Part shown: positions 7,822 through 19,400 of the stretch, in pieces
Position numbering within the stretch: the stretch's first letter is position 1
Layout of the letters: every line of letters starts with the position of its first letter
Assembly: GCA_031429355.1 (NCBI GenBank)
Contig: JANOZM010000007.1
Coordinates: 124,001 to 188,000, forward strand
DNA from: JANOZM01 sp031429355
Lineage (GTDB): Bacteria > Pseudomonadota > Gammaproteobacteria > Burkholderiales > Burkholderiaceae_E
DNA length: 64,000 nucleotides
Direction: 5' to 3'
The notes under the pieces: model-generated
Told to the model about the DNA's origin: nothing
Databases searched by the model: none
Seen by the model: the letters and a program-made list of their open reading frames with translations, nothing else
Made by a program: the position numbers and the translations under genes

Positions 7822-8538
7822 ATGTCCCGCAAGGTATTAGTTGTAGAAGATCAAAAAGATATAGCTGAGCTCGTTAGCATGCACATTACTGATTTAGGTA
7901 TTGAGGTAGATACGGTAAATGAAGGTATTAGCGGCTTAAAAGCGGCTCAAACAGGCCAATACAGTGCGTTGGTACTTGACGTGATGCTGCCAGGCATGGA
8001 CGGCCTAGCTATCGTTCGCCAAATCCGAATGGATAGAAACCAAGTGCCTGTTTTAATGCTAACGGCTAAGTCAAGCGAGATTGATCGCGTTCTTGGACTT
8101 GAATTAGGTGCGGACGATTACTTGACCAAGCCATTTTCGATCCCAGAGTTGCAGGCTCGTGTCAAAGCCCTACTACGTCGCGCGGAAATGCAAAGTAACA
8201 ATGACGAAACCGCTAGCAAAGCGGCTGACGAAAGAATCGTAATTAATGATCTTTCGATTGATTGTTCTAGTCACTTGGTGACATTGCGCGGCCAAGAGCT
8301 TTCGTTGACCAGCAAAGAATATGATCTCTTGCTGCACTTTGCGCGAGGTCCGGGTCGTGTCTACAACCGCACCCAATTATTGGAGGCTGTTTGGGGAACA
8401 ACCTACGAAGGCTATGAGCACAATGTGAATACCCATATTAATCGCTTGCGGGCAAAGCTCGAAAAAGATCCCGCCAATCCAGAATATGTGCTGACCGTTA
8501 GAGGTGTTGGTTATCGTTTTGTGACCTCTAACGCTTAA
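7822..8538 (+). CDS. OmpR/PhoB-type response regulator
   Basis: Two-component response regulator of 238 residues. The receiver domain has the acidic pair in VVEDQKD, phospho-acceptor Asp53 (LVLDVMLPGMDG), the T of MLTAKSS and Lys in YLTKPFS. The C-terminal winged helix is of the OmpR type (LTSKEYDLLLHFA, RVYNRTQLLEAVWG, VNTHINRLRAKLE, VRGVGYRF). It begins after a TAAGGA ribosome site. The histidine kinase gene follows 11 bases downstream, so the two form a cognate pair. Targets cannot be read from sequence; candidates are its own promoter and the giant-protein operon that converges on this pair. Confidence 0.95.
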   Translation: MSRKVLVVEDQKDIAELVSMHITDLGIEVDTVNEGISGLKAAQTGQYSALVLDVMLPGMDGLAIVRQIRMDRNQVPVLMLTAKSSEIDRVLGLELGADDYLTKPFSIPELQARVKALLRRAEMQSNNDETASKAADERIVINDLSIDCSSHLVTLRGQELSLTSKEYDLLLHFARGPGRVYNRTQLLEAVWGTTYEGYEHNVNTHINRLRAKLEKDPANPEYVLTVRGVGYRFVTSNA

Positions 8539-8549
8539 AAAATCTAACA

Positions 8550-10061
8550 ATGAAAAACTCCCTTGGGGCGCGAATTTTGGTCTTGGTGGCCGGTGGCGCC
8601 CTACTCTTGTCCATCGTATTGGCGTTAATTGCACACACTTCGTACCGCAGTTATTACGTAGAAGTAATGGCTAACCGTGCAGCCGGTTTTGCCGAGCGCA
8701 TTTTAAGTAAAGACCCCGATTTTTGGGAAACCTATCAACGCGTCCCCGGACAATTTTCCGAGCGCATGCAATCTTTAATTACTTATGAGCCAAATACCGG
8801 TTTGTATGTAGTTTCTTTGGATGGTCAAATACTTGCAACGGCTGGCGAGGGCAAACTATTTTGGGGTGGCACTTATCGCGTCGATATTGCCGCCGTTCGC
8901 GAAGCTTCAAACGGTTTAATTGGAAGTGCTGTTTACGGTTCTGATCCCGATTCGCCAACAGCAGGCTGCATTATTGCAGCGCGGCCAATTATGCATAACG
9001 GAAACCAAGAGGCTTGGCTTTATGTAGTAGCGCGTAACGCGGATTCAAACCCAGACCTGCCGAATCTGGTACGAAGCTATGCAGTTAAAGGAGCCGTAAA
9101 AATCGCACTTATTACTTTAGCAATAGGACTGCTAGTAACGATTGGGGTATTAGCCTTAGTTGCAAGACCATTAAGCGAGCTAAGCCTTGCCGCCGAACAA
9201 ATTCGCGCCGATGATGACTTACAGTCTGACCCTAAAACGCAAGACGATCCGTTTTCTGGTGGTACGCATCAATTCCCTTTTACGGATCGTAATGATGAAA
9301 TTGGTCGAATGGCACGCTCGTTTGAAGCCATGGTTACGCGCCTGCGAGAACAAGCTAAAACTTTAGCGGCAGTCGACCAAGGCAGACGCTCAATGATTGC
9401 GGGCGTTTCACACGATTTAAGAACGCCCCTAACCGCATTGACAAGTCAATTAGAGACTTTAAACCTTAAAGGCGACCAACTGCCGATTCAAGATCGGGAA
9501 CGTTTTATGTCTGGGGCGTTAAAAAATGCTTCGCATTTACGTCGCTTAACTGATTCTTTAGCCGACTTATCTCGCTTTGACAACCCGAACCTAAAAGCAG
9601 CACTTGAGCCTTTGAACATTGGCGATCTGATCGAAGATATGGCGATACGCTTATCAAGCCGAGTTCAAACTGAAGGGATTATTTTAAAAACGGAGTATGC
9701 CGACCGTATTGGTTTAGTCAATGGCGACATTAATTTGTTAGAACGCGCACTATCCAATTTAATTGATAACGCAATACGAGTTCTCAGTTCTGGCGGTCAA
9801 ATTACCATTGCGGCAGTAGCCATTGATTCGCAAAAAATCCGCGTATCCGTTAGTGATAACGGTCCAGGTATTTCTGAGAAAGATCAGGCCAGAATATTTG
9901 AGGCTTTTTACCAAACCTCTGAACATCGCGAGCATCGCGGGTCTGCTGGACTAGGGCTGGCTATTGTTAAACGCGTTGCCGATTTACATGGAACTACTGT
10001 TGGACTCAACAGTAACCTCGGCGTGGGCAGTAGTTTTTGGTTCGATTTGAGTCGTTCTTGA
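8550..10061 (+). CDS. Membrane sensor histidine kinase
   Basis: 503 residues. TM1 lies at about 8-28, a periplasmic sensor region of about 150 residues follows, and TM2 is at about 178-203 (IALITLAIGLLVTIGVLAL). Next come a HAMP-type segment, the HisKA box VSHDLRTPLTAL (His near 288), the N-box NLIDNAIRV, the G1 box SDNGPGIS and the G2 box GSAGLGLAIVKRVADLHG. All catalytic boxes look intact, so it should phosphorylate the upstream response regulator. The periplasmic domain is not recognised, so the stimulus is unknown. The last 78 bases overlap the convergent EAL-domain gene, an unusually long tail-to-tail overlap. Confidence 0.95.
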   Translation: MKNSLGARILVLVAGGALLLSIVLALIAHTSYRSYYVEVMANRAAGFAERILSKDPDFWETYQRVPGQFSERMQSLITYEPNTGLYVVSLDGQILATAGEGKLFWGGTYRVDIAAVREASNGLIGSAVYGSDPDSPTAGCIIAARPIMHNGNQEAWLYVVARNADSNPDLPNLVRSYAVKGAVKIALITLAIGLLVTIGVLALVARPLSELSLAAEQIRADDDLQSDPKTQDDPFSGGTHQFPFTDRNDEIGRMARSFEAMVTRLREQAKTLAAVDQGRRSMIAGVSHDLRTPLTALTSQLETLNLKGDQLPIQDRERFMSGALKNASHLRRLTDSLADLSRFDNPNLKAALEPLNIGDLIEDMAIRLSSRVQTEGIILKTEYADRIGLVNGDINLLERALSNLIDNAIRVLSSGGQITIAAVAIDSQKIRVSVSDNGPGISEKDQARIFEAFYQTSEHREHRGSAGLGLAIVKRVADLHGTTVGLNSNLGVGSSFWFDLSRS

Positions 10062-11855
10062 TAAAGTGAAATGTTTGGTGTTTGAAATAGTGCTGAACTG
10101 TTCTTTTATTTGTGCCTTCATATCAACTTCAAATAATACTTGCCCCTCGGCAGCACAGCGCATTTGCCAAAGGCGCGTAGCTAATACCACAGGCTCGGGT
10201 CTTGAATAGAGAAAACCCTGAAATTGCTCGCATCCCTGCGCAAGTAACATAAGGGCCTGCTCTTGGGTCTCAACGCCCTCGGCAATTACGCCTAACTCTA
10301 AGCGCTTACCAAGATCAACGATAGCATTACAAATCGCCGCGCTTTTGCGATCACGCGAAGCAGCAACAACAAACGAACGATCAATTTTTAAAAAGTCTGC
10401 GGGAAAATCACGCAAATACGATAGCGAAGAAAAACCGGTCCCAAAATCATCAATCGCAACTTGGCAACCGAGCGCCTTAACCTCTCGCAAACGATCGATA
10501 GCATGTTTAGTATCGCCCATCACGACCGACTCTGTAATTTCAAGCTCGAGTAAATGGGGTGGTAAGCCAGACAAGTCTAAGGCACGACGAACCGAAGTTA
10601 CAAACCCTTGCGCTCCAAACTGTACCGATGAAATGTTTACAGCGACTGGTACTTCAGGCATGCCTTGTGCTAACCAATCGGCATTTTGCGCGCATGCTTC
10701 ATCAAGTACCCAAGCGCCTAGCGGGACAATTAGGCGACTCGTTTCTAAAACACCAATGAAGGCGCCAGGAGCAACGATACCTTTCTCGGGATGGTTCCAG
10801 CGGATTAACGCTTCGTGACCCAACAACTTGCCCGTTCGACCATCGACACGCTGTTGAAAGTAAAGAACAAATTCGCGCCGGTCTAGTGCCTTGCGTAAAT
10901 TAGTTTCTAACGACAGACGCTCAGCGGCTTGATGGTTCATGGTGCGATTAAAAAAGATCGCGCGACTGACACCACTACGCCGTGCGTGATCTAGTGCCAA
11001 ATTCGCACTTTGCATTAATGCATCGGGGTCCGCAGCATCCCAAGGGGATAATGCAATGCCGATCCACAACGGTGGATAAGTTTCAACTTCATCGGTGTTT
11101 ATTGGGGCAACCATGGTTTCGATCATTCGCTTGGCAACCCGCGCAGCATCTTGCGGCTCTTTTAGCTTAGACAAAACAACTGCAAAGCGATCCCCTTCTA
11201 AACGTGCCAACCCACCTTGTCTTGCAAATGGATCGCCACTAGAAATCGCGTCTGAGGTGCGGATGCAACTCACCAATCGCTGGGCAGCAACCGTTACAAT
11301 TGCATCGCTTACTGGGCGCCCATAGGCATCGGCGATGCGTCTTAAATCACCCACTTCAATCGATAAAACAGCAAAAACGGATTGATCACGTTCGGCCACT
11401 TTTGCCGCTAGAGTTAGCTGCTCGCGGAACAATAATCGGTTGGGTAATCCTGTTAACGAATCAAAACAAGCCATGCGCCGGATGGCATCAAGATCTGAAC
11501 TCGCTTCGGACTGAATGACTGATGCAACAATTGGAAACGAACCAAAAGGCTTACTTAAATATTGGAACTTAAATTCTAAACTCGCGTTTTCACCTGCGTT
11601 TTCATTTTTGTTAGCGCGATCAGCAACAAATAATGCAGAGGGTTGATCTACCGATAGTTCCGACAAAATTGTTAAAAATTTTTCACGCTGATCGGGGTTA
11701 ATAACTTGAATCAAGTCATCAATTAAGTAGTCACTTTTACTTGAACCCTCTATGCCAAGAACAGAGTGAGCATAGCGGCTTAAATGGATGCGTCGGCTTT
11801 GCAAATCGCAGTGCCACAAGCCAACGCCAACCAGCTGTTCTAGATCTTCAATCAT
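9984..11855 (-). CDS. PAS/degenerate GGDEF/EAL c-di-GMP phosphodiesterase
   Basis: 623 residues with no membrane segment. A PAS-like N-terminus (LVGVGLWHCDLQSRRIHLS) precedes a GGDEF domain from about residue 125 (FDSLTGLPNRLLF) whose active site reads LEGDRF, so cyclase activity is unlikely. An EAL domain from about 318 is complete: EAL at 348-350, NIS, ELEITESVV, IDDFGTGFSSLSYL, LKIDRSFV and VIAEGVETQEQ. Expected activity is hydrolysis of c-di-GMP, with the degenerate GGDEF possibly regulatory. It starts 5 bases after the diguanylate cyclase gene, so opposing enzymes are made together as the last two genes of the giant-protein operon. Its 3' end overlaps the convergent kinase gene by 78 bases. 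Confidence 0.93.
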   Translation of the reverse strand: MIEDLEQLVGVGLWHCDLQSRRIHLSRYAHSVLGIEGSSKSDYLIDDLIQVINPDQREKFLTILSELSVDQPSALFVADRANKNENAGENASLEFKFQYLSKPFGSFPIVASVIQSEASSDLDAIRRMACFDSLTGLPNRLLFREQLTLAAKVAERDQSVFAVLSIEVGDLRRIADAYGRPVSDAIVTVAAQRLVSCIRTSDAISSGDPFARQGGLARLEGDRFAVVLSKLKEPQDAARVAKRMIETMVAPINTDEVETYPPLWIGIALSPWDAADPDALMQSANLALDHARRSGVSRAIFFNRTMNHQAAERLSLETNLRKALDRREFVLYFQQRVDGRTGKLLGHEALIRWNHPEKGIVAPGAFIGVLETSRLIVPLGAWVLDEACAQNADWLAQGMPEVPVAVNISSVQFGAQGFVTSVRRALDLSGLPPHLLELEITESVVMGDTKHAIDRLREVKALGCQVAIDDFGTGFSSLSYLRDFPADFLKIDRSFVVAASRDRKSAAICNAIVDLGKRLELGVIAEGVETQEQALMLLAQGCEQFQGFLYSRPEPVVLATRLWQMRCAAEGQVLFEVDMKAQIKEQFSTISNTKHFTLSRTTQIEPKTTAHAEVTVESNSSSM

Positions 11856-11860
11856 ATCCG

Positions 11861-13417
11861 CTATACAACTAGCTCGGCCAAGGTGCCGAAGTTAACTACG
11901 CGGTTACGTCCACTTTGTTTGGCAGAGTAAAGGGCTTGGTCGGCTTCGTTCACCATCGCTGTTGCTGAGCTTGAGGCGAACTGAATAGACGAAACACCCA
12001 AACTGCAAGTTACTTTGCGACCATTAATTTCCGGCACAACAGCGCCACACTCAAGCTCGACAGTACGTCGAATTCGTTCGGCCAATCGCACAGCCGCATC
12101 AGGTGTAGCGCCGATTAGAACAATACAAAACTCTTCACCGCCATAGCGACCTACCAAGTCTTCGCCGCGTACTGCAGACTGCAAAATTGAGGCAAATGAA
12201 CGAATAACTTGATCACCAGCTTGGTGTCCAAAAGTGTCATTCACTAGCTTGAATTTATCGATGTCGCCCATGATGCAAGAGATTTCTAAATTACGGCGCT
12301 TCGCGTCGGCGTACAGGCGCTCGAAACGTTCGTAAAAAACACGGCGGTTTAAGCAACCAGTCATTGGATCTCGGCTAGCTAGACGTTCAAGCTCGACGTT
12401 TTTCGATTGCAATGCCTCTTTGTTGGAAGCTAAATCCGCCAGCGTTTCCATTAAGCGTGAATTAGTTTTCTCAATTTCAGTTACATCGTTGAAGGTCACC
12501 ATACAACCACGCACTGCGCGTGCACCATCAAGAATCGGTGCATAATTTGCGATCAATCTAAAAACCCGCGATTTTGATTGGCGAACTTCGTAATCAATAC
12601 CTTGAACGAATCGACGCTCGCGAATTGCTATGGCCCATGGACTTTTAACATCGGCGCTATCACTCGCCGTCTTTTCTTTAGCGCGTAACCAGGGCAATTG
12701 ATCGACTGTTTTTCCAAGCACCTCCGAGCTTTCAACGCCACTTATCGTCAGCAAGCTTTGATTGACCATCATCACTCGGCCCGAACCATCCAAGATCAAG
12801 AGACCTTCAGATAAGGTATCGAATGCTAGCCTTACGCGATCCGGAACCGCTTTAGAGGGATCTAGTTTTTGCAGCACTCGACGCAAATAAAAATAAAATA
12901 CGGTTGATCCCATTACTAAGAAAACCGCAAACAGTTTGATCGATGGAGTTTGCAACCATTCGGCTCCATCACGAGCGCCAACTGGTCGATAGCTAAGCTC
13001 TAAACGTCCCCAGAGCTTATCTTGATCAAACATTGGAATAGAAACATGCTCAAGCGTAGAGCGGCTAGGATCGACCGGTTTCCATTCAAGAGCATGTGGC
13101 CCGGCGCTCAGACGCAGTGTCCCGTCTTCTTTACGTAATCCCGCAGACAGCAAATCTGGGTCGCGTTTTACAACAGCTGTCAAAAGACGCTCTAATTTTG
13201 CGAAATCTTTATCACCCAAGCCCATTGTGGCTTGCACGGCAAGGCTTTGGCTTATGCGTTGGCGGATTTGACGTGCCGTATCGGTTTCTTTTGGAAATAA
13301 TCCAAAAGCAATGTCAAATCCAATGATTAAACTTAAAGATAGCGAAACCAGTCCAATCGTGATTCGAGCGATTGGACTGATACTGGGTAAACGAAACGGT
13401 AAGCGAGGCAGGTTCAC
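11861..13417 (-). CDS. Membrane PAS-GGDEF diguanylate cyclase
   Basis: 518 residues, GTG start. TM1 is at about 17-38 and TM2 at about 161-179, enclosing a periplasmic domain of about 120 residues. A cytoplasmic PAS domain (about 192-318; LLILDGSGRVMMVNQ) leads through a helix to a GGDEF domain (about 345-510). The active-site motif GGEEF is at 426-430, with an intact inhibitory RxxD site (RGED, 417-420) five residues before it. It is therefore predicted to make c-di-GMP and to be product-inhibited. The gene starts 11 bases after the stop of the giant repeat protein, so it is very likely in the same transcript, linking cell-envelope sensing to that protein. Confidence 0.93.
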   Translation of the reverse strand: MNLPRLPFRLPSISPIARITIGLVSLSLSLIIGFDIAFGLFPKETDTARQIRQRISQSLAVQATMGLGDKDFAKLERLLTAVVKRDPDLLSAGLRKEDGTLRLSAGPHALEWKPVDPSRSTLEHVSIPMFDQDKLWGRLELSYRPVGARDGAEWLQTPSIKLFAVFLVMGSTVFYFYLRRVLQKLDPSKAVPDRVRLAFDTLSEGLLILDGSGRVMMVNQSLLTISGVESSEVLGKTVDQLPWLRAKEKTASDSADVKSPWAIAIRERRFVQGIDYEVRQSKSRVFRLIANYAPILDGARAVRGCMVTFNDVTEIEKTNSRLMETLADLASNKEALQSKNVELERLASRDPMTGCLNRRVFYERFERLYADAKRRNLEISCIMGDIDKFKLVNDTFGHQAGDQVIRSFASILQSAVRGEDLVGRYGGEEFCIVLIGATPDAAVRLAERIRRTVELECGAVVPEINGRKVTCSLGVSSIQFASSSATAMVNEADQALYSAKQSGRNRVVNFGTLAELVV

Positions 13418-13428
13418 GCCATTAATTG

Positions 13429-16400
13429 CTATTGAGCGAAAACCTCATCTTCTTCGTCTTGCTCACTTTCGTCATCGGAATCCCGACCATCGGTCGCTTC
13501 TAGAATCGGCAACGGGTCAAAGTTTTGCCATGTTGGCAACGTTGCCAATAAAGCAGTCAGTAAACCACCCGCGCGCGTGATCCACCAAAGCACCACAGCT
13601 GACATGACAACGCTACCGCCTTGAACCGGTAATGACAACACATCAACCCTAAGTTCGTCAGCCTTGGACACATTAATTACAACATCCGTTTCGGTGCGCA
13701 ATAATAGTTGCTCGTCATATCGACTGGTGTTGGCTGTTGAATTGGAAGCGCCAGAAGTGCCAGTTTGCACTTTAAACCCGTCCACACCGCTGGCTTCGCG
13801 GTCGGCCCTTACGTCAGTACGTAACGAACGGACATCCGAACTTGCATCACCGTAGCTTGAGTCGGTTTGTTTAATACGAAGCACAAAACCTGAGTCCGAA
13901 GTATTTAGATTTGCGCTCGATAAAGTTAAATTTGACGTGTTCCCGTTGGAACTCAAACCTGCACGTCGTCCACTAGCAAGCTCGTCACTTATGTTTTCTG
14001 TCGACACGCCTGTGTTGTTTAACAATTGTCCCGCTGCGCCACGCTGCGCCCCACCACTTCGTGCCGCATCGTTACCAGTACTTGAACCATTGCCAACCGA
14101 AGAATTGGTTCCAGAACTAGTTGTATTGGATGTCTGGCTCAAGGGGGTTGCAGATCCAGCAGATAAAGCGCCGCTTGTACTGGTTATCGATGGTGCCTCC
14201 AAAGTGACTGAGATTGGCGAAGTTGTTATAACGGGGGTATTTGAAACCGAACCAACCGTACTGGAGTCGGTGTTAGGTGGTTTAGAGGCAGTCGGTGAAC
14301 CGGGAGTGGTTGACGTTAAAGTAGTGCCATTACCAGTGTTATCTGCTTGTTTAACTGAAACAGTCAAAGCCCGTGAAAAATCTATTTTTGCACTGCCGCT
14401 ATCGACAACGCTAAAAGTAATTGTACGTTCAAGTAATGAAGTGCTACTGGTCGTAAACGTAGCGGACTTTAATAAGGTTTCATATTGTTCAACGGAAGCT
14501 GATCCAGTAATCGTTAAAACACCAAGAATTGAATCCCAACTTGTTTGCAGCCCGTTGACATTACTAAGCTGCAGTTGATCACCAAATTGGAAGTTTTGCG
14601 AGATCGAAACTTTAGCGCTCGACATTAGCGTGCTGTCAATATCATTCAAATCCAAATCAGCTGCAAGACCGGCACTGGGAGTACCGATGCTCCATCCTAA
14701 CGGCGTTGTCGCTATCTGGGCTGTTGGCGCATCATTAACTGGCAAAAAGGTAAGCGTCGAAGTAATTGCGCCGCTTGAGACAAAACTGTCATTTAGCGTA
14801 ACAGTAATTCGTGCGGGAGCAATTTGGTCTTTCGCCGCTAAAAATTCGATCTTACCTAAACTAGCTCGTAAAACCTCTATTGTTCCTTCTAGACGTAAAG
14901 ACTGACCTAACGTACTAGCTGTAACTGTTACCGAGCTATCGATTCCGGTATTAACCAAAGTTCCTTGGTCGACTTGAATTTGCAGAACCATACGAGTGGA
15001 AGCCGCATCAGGATCTGCGATTTGCAGACCCAACATTTGGCGATCGTTTAATGTAATTCGACTATCTTCCTGGAGGAGCAGCGATTGCACCAGCGAAACG
15101 CTCGGTGCATCGTTTACTGAAGCAACCGAAATTGCAAACATACGATTTGTTATCCCACCTTGGCCATCGTTCAGACTAATTTCAAACCTTCGCGTTGTGG
15201 TGCTGGGAAGATCACTATTGTTCGAAAAGCTGATTGATCGAAGCCAGTTCTGATAAGAAGCCAACGTAGCCGAACCAGAAGCCCGCAATTCACCTTTGGC
15301 CTCATCCCAAATCGTTGCTATGCCCTGAACTGAGGTAAAACTTAATTGATCAGCACCAAGCTGATAACCCTCTGTAAAGCGCACGACTAAGCTACTTAAA
15401 CCGGCTGTATCCAAGTCACGAACAGTTGCATCAAGCCACGGCAACACGCCGCTCTGCCCTTCAATGAAGTTTGTGTTCAAGTTAGAAACCAATGTCGGAG
15501 CACTGTTAATTGCAACGAAGTTCAGGCTTCCAATCCGATGATTCGTAACACCAATATTGGTCGTAAACGCTAAGTCGAACGCTGCAGAATGATTAATATC
15601 AGAAGTTGAATTGTTTGTGTAGCGAAGTGAACGTAAAACAGATTGATAGTCGGAAGCAGCTCCTGATCCACTTATTGTAAGGACGTAGGTGGCCGAATTC
15701 CAATTCACTACTAAGCCCGCCGAGGTTTCGACAGAAAGCGTGTCACCTCCTCGATTAATTCCGACTAAGCTCACTGTTACAGAATTGAAAATAGCATTAT
15801 CGTTGTTTACCAATTCAATATTTGGGATCAATAGTTGCGACGGACCACCCTCCACGGATTCGAACGTTCCGCTCCCATTGACAACAATAATTTTATCTTC
15901 AACCGCAACTACTTCAATTTCAATAACCTCTTGGGTTACTACAGCCAAAGCGGCACCGACTTGAGGAAGATCGGTTACCGAAAGAAAAATTCGAGCTGTT
16001 CCGCTAAAGTCGGGAGTTGCATTAAAAATTAATCCATCAATGGCCGCATTGACATCACTTTGCAGCCCCGTAAACCTAACCTCGGTTGAATTTATAAACG
16101 AACCGTTTTCTACAATCAAAGACCCTGGGGTTGGCAAAGTAATTCGACCATTTTCCACACGAAGTGAAACGGTCACCAAAGCAGTTGCTAAATCGGGATC
16201 TACGACGCGAAAGGCGGTTCCGCCAACGGTTGTAAGCGTTAATGATACGTCTTCGTTTGTTTGCAACACTTGCGAGCCGCGAACAATTACAGGCGCGTCA
16301 TTGACCGAATCAACGGCTATTGTTGAACCAAGATTAGCACTAGCTCCGCCGCTATCAAACACACGGAGCATAAGCAAGCGAACCGCTCCTGACGGCGCGT

Positions 16401-19400
16401 CAGAATTATTAACGAAACGAACAGAACGTAACACGGTTTCGTAATTAGAGAGACTGGAGTTCCCGGAAAGCCGAAGCGTGCCATTAAGACGATCCCAAGA
16501 AATCGAAATAGTTGGATCACTAGATGCAATAATTTCATCAGCACCGATTTGATAATTATCAAGAATTTGTACAGTAGCACCGCTAATAACGGAAGAGTCG
16601 TCGTCACGGATTATTAAGTTATTAAAAATCGGCGCACTTATCTCTTGTTCGGCTATCCTCAAGATTAAAGAATTAGAGTCAGACACGATCGGAGCATCAT
16701 TTTGTGGAGTAATCGCAACATCAAACCGTACGCTTTGTGTCAGGCTGGTTGAGTCGCGAGCCTGAATTAGAAAAAAGTCGTCTGTAGAATTTCCGCCGTC
16801 ATGTAAGTAGTAAACGTCGCCTGACAATAACTGCAAATATGAAAATGAGCGTAGTACTATCCCGGCACCGTTTACGATGGCTCCTTGCGTTGGCTCACCA
16901 CCAGCGCTTATCACGAAAACAATGGTCCCAATGTTTGTATCTACGTCTTGTATGCTTAAGTTTGAAAGAGAAAGCGCGACTCGCCCACCTTCAATCGTAG
17001 TTAACGGGGCACTTGAGAGCAAAATTGGTACATCGTCTACAGGACTAATATTAAAGCTGATCGTTTGCGATACTTGCAAAGGCCCACCACTACCATTGTT
17101 ACCATTATCGTCAACATTAATTGCAACTGAAGCTGCACCTGAAAAATTAGTGTTTCCCCGAAATGTCAACGTAAGTAAGGCTTGATTTATCGAAGCAATT
17201 GAACCTTCAATATGCAAATACGAATCGCGCAAACCGGTACCGTTAAGCAGCACCAGACCTGAACTATCACCTAGGGTTAAATTACCGTTTAATGCCTGAA
17301 AGGCTACACGCACGACTGACGCACCGGCATCTGGGTCAGCAATAACGATTGCATTAGTGCCGCTAAAACTTAGGTTTATGTCCTCCAAAATACTGATCGG
17401 CTGGCTTGGAATTGAAACGAAATAGGGCGCATCATTTATGCCAGAAATCGCAATTACAAAGCGTTGTTTAGGACTCCACTCAATGCCATCCGAAACGCTA
17501 AATTCAAAAAAGTCAGCGTTACTTTGCGCGCCAGCATGAACATATCGCAATCTTCCACCAATAACGTCTTGCATCGTAAATGTGGAAATTGAAACTCCAA
17601 CTGCATCGATAAATTCAAGACGTCCACCAGCTGGGCTCGTATCCACGCGAATATTCAAAGCACTAGTTGGTTGTTCGACATCGATAATTGACAATTTAGT
17701 AAGGTCAATTACACCTTGTCCGGACTCAGTCACCACTAAACCACGGTTTACTACGACTTCAGGCGTATCGTTTACTGCGCTAATTGTAAATTCGAAACGA
17801 ACTAGCGTTCCCGCAGGGCCACCCAAGCCTCCTTCGCCGTTGTCCCTCACAAGCAAATCTACAAAAGCACTTCCGCTTTGATTCTCAGGCGAATGAAATC
17901 GCAGCGTTGCAAGCGCCGCATTCAAATCAAACAACGATCCACTAAAAGTGAACGATGTTGCGGGTGAACCATCCCCAATTCCAAAGAACAGTAAGCCGGT
18001 GTTTTGTAACAAACTAACCTGGCCGCGAGATGCAGTTAGCGTAACGATTAGGTTGTTTCCGCGCAAATCAGGATCACTTACTAAAGCGCCGAGGGTTCCG
18101 CTAAACTGAACCACTTCATCTTCAACAATTAAGAATTTATTTGGGGTTAAAGTAATTGTAGGTGCATTATTAACCGCGATTACGGACACCGTTTGCGCTA
18201 ACGAACCAACCACCAAAGTAGAGCGTAAGACAGACAAGTTAAAACTACGTAGGCCGCTTTCTGGATCGGATGAAATGTTGTCGTAACGTATAGAGCGCAG
18301 TACTTGTTGGTAAGCTGAAAGATCTGCTAAACCAGTCAAATCTAGATCGCCGGCTGCACTGTTGTAGGTAACAGCAATCCCAGCAACGGCTGTAAATTGC
18401 AATCGATCCGCGCCAGAAATCCACGAACCGACTGAACGTATTGTTGCGCTACTCAGCTGCCCGTTATCCGCATCCGTTATTGTGAAGTCTGGATACAAAC
18501 TAACTGGCACAGCCGCTTCCAGATACGAAGTAGCGGGCGAAACAGAAATGATTGTAGGGTCGTCAATTGGATTAATCGTAATCGAAAATATTACAGGACT
18601 AGAGCTCGATTGCGAATCCCGAGCTCTAATTTCAAAATTATCACTTGGCGCTTCATTACCAGAGTGCCTATAGCTAACCGTTCCTGCAGACAATTGCGCT
18701 AGAGTAAATTGGGATATAGCCGTATTTGGCGCGTCGTTAAAAACAACGCGGGAACCGTTAGAAGGTAATTTGGATACTTCGAATACTAATGACGACAAGG
18801 CATTGTCAACATCAGACACACTTAACATCGCTGTAGTCAATGTAAAGCTAGAACCCTCATCAAGATTTCTCGAACCGCCACCGACTAGAACCGGTGCATC
18901 ATTTACGGGTGTCACTACAATACTTCGTGTTGCAACAGCACCGTAGGATCCCAACGCAACATCACTAACAGCAACTTCAAACACTTTAGAAGTGCCAGGG
19001 TCGTCACCAAAATTTCGATACACAATTGACCTAATAGCTGCTTGATAATTGGCAACTGAGGATGAACCCAGCAGGGTCAGCGTTCGCGTACCTGCGTCGA
19101 AGGTTCCCGTAATCCCATTTTGGGTTGTGAAACTAAAATAGTCGTAAATATCGCGAGTTGCCAGTGAAACACTAATTCTTGCGCCCAATAAATTGCCAGT
19201 ATCCGGATCAATTACGGTGCTTGTATTAAAAGGTGAAATCAGTGATGCTTGCTCGACAAAAGTCGAAACGGTTCCACCAAGAGTAACGACGGCACGATCG
19301 TCGGAAAGAGCAATCGCAATCGTCACGTTATTATTTACAGAAAGAGGAATTACCGAATCGGTGTAGCGAAACGAAAACTGATCGGTAGTGGCAAATTCAT

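Noticed and set aside
10345..10818. A 157-residue plus-strand frame inside the EAL gene
   Set aside because: Antisense to the conserved EAL active-site coding region; no family features.
13937..14578. A 213-residue plus-strand frame opposite the Ser/Thr linker of the giant gene
   Set aside because: It mirrors the low-complexity, biased codon use of the opposite strand, has no ribosome site or recognisable domain and lies wholly inside a well-supported gene.
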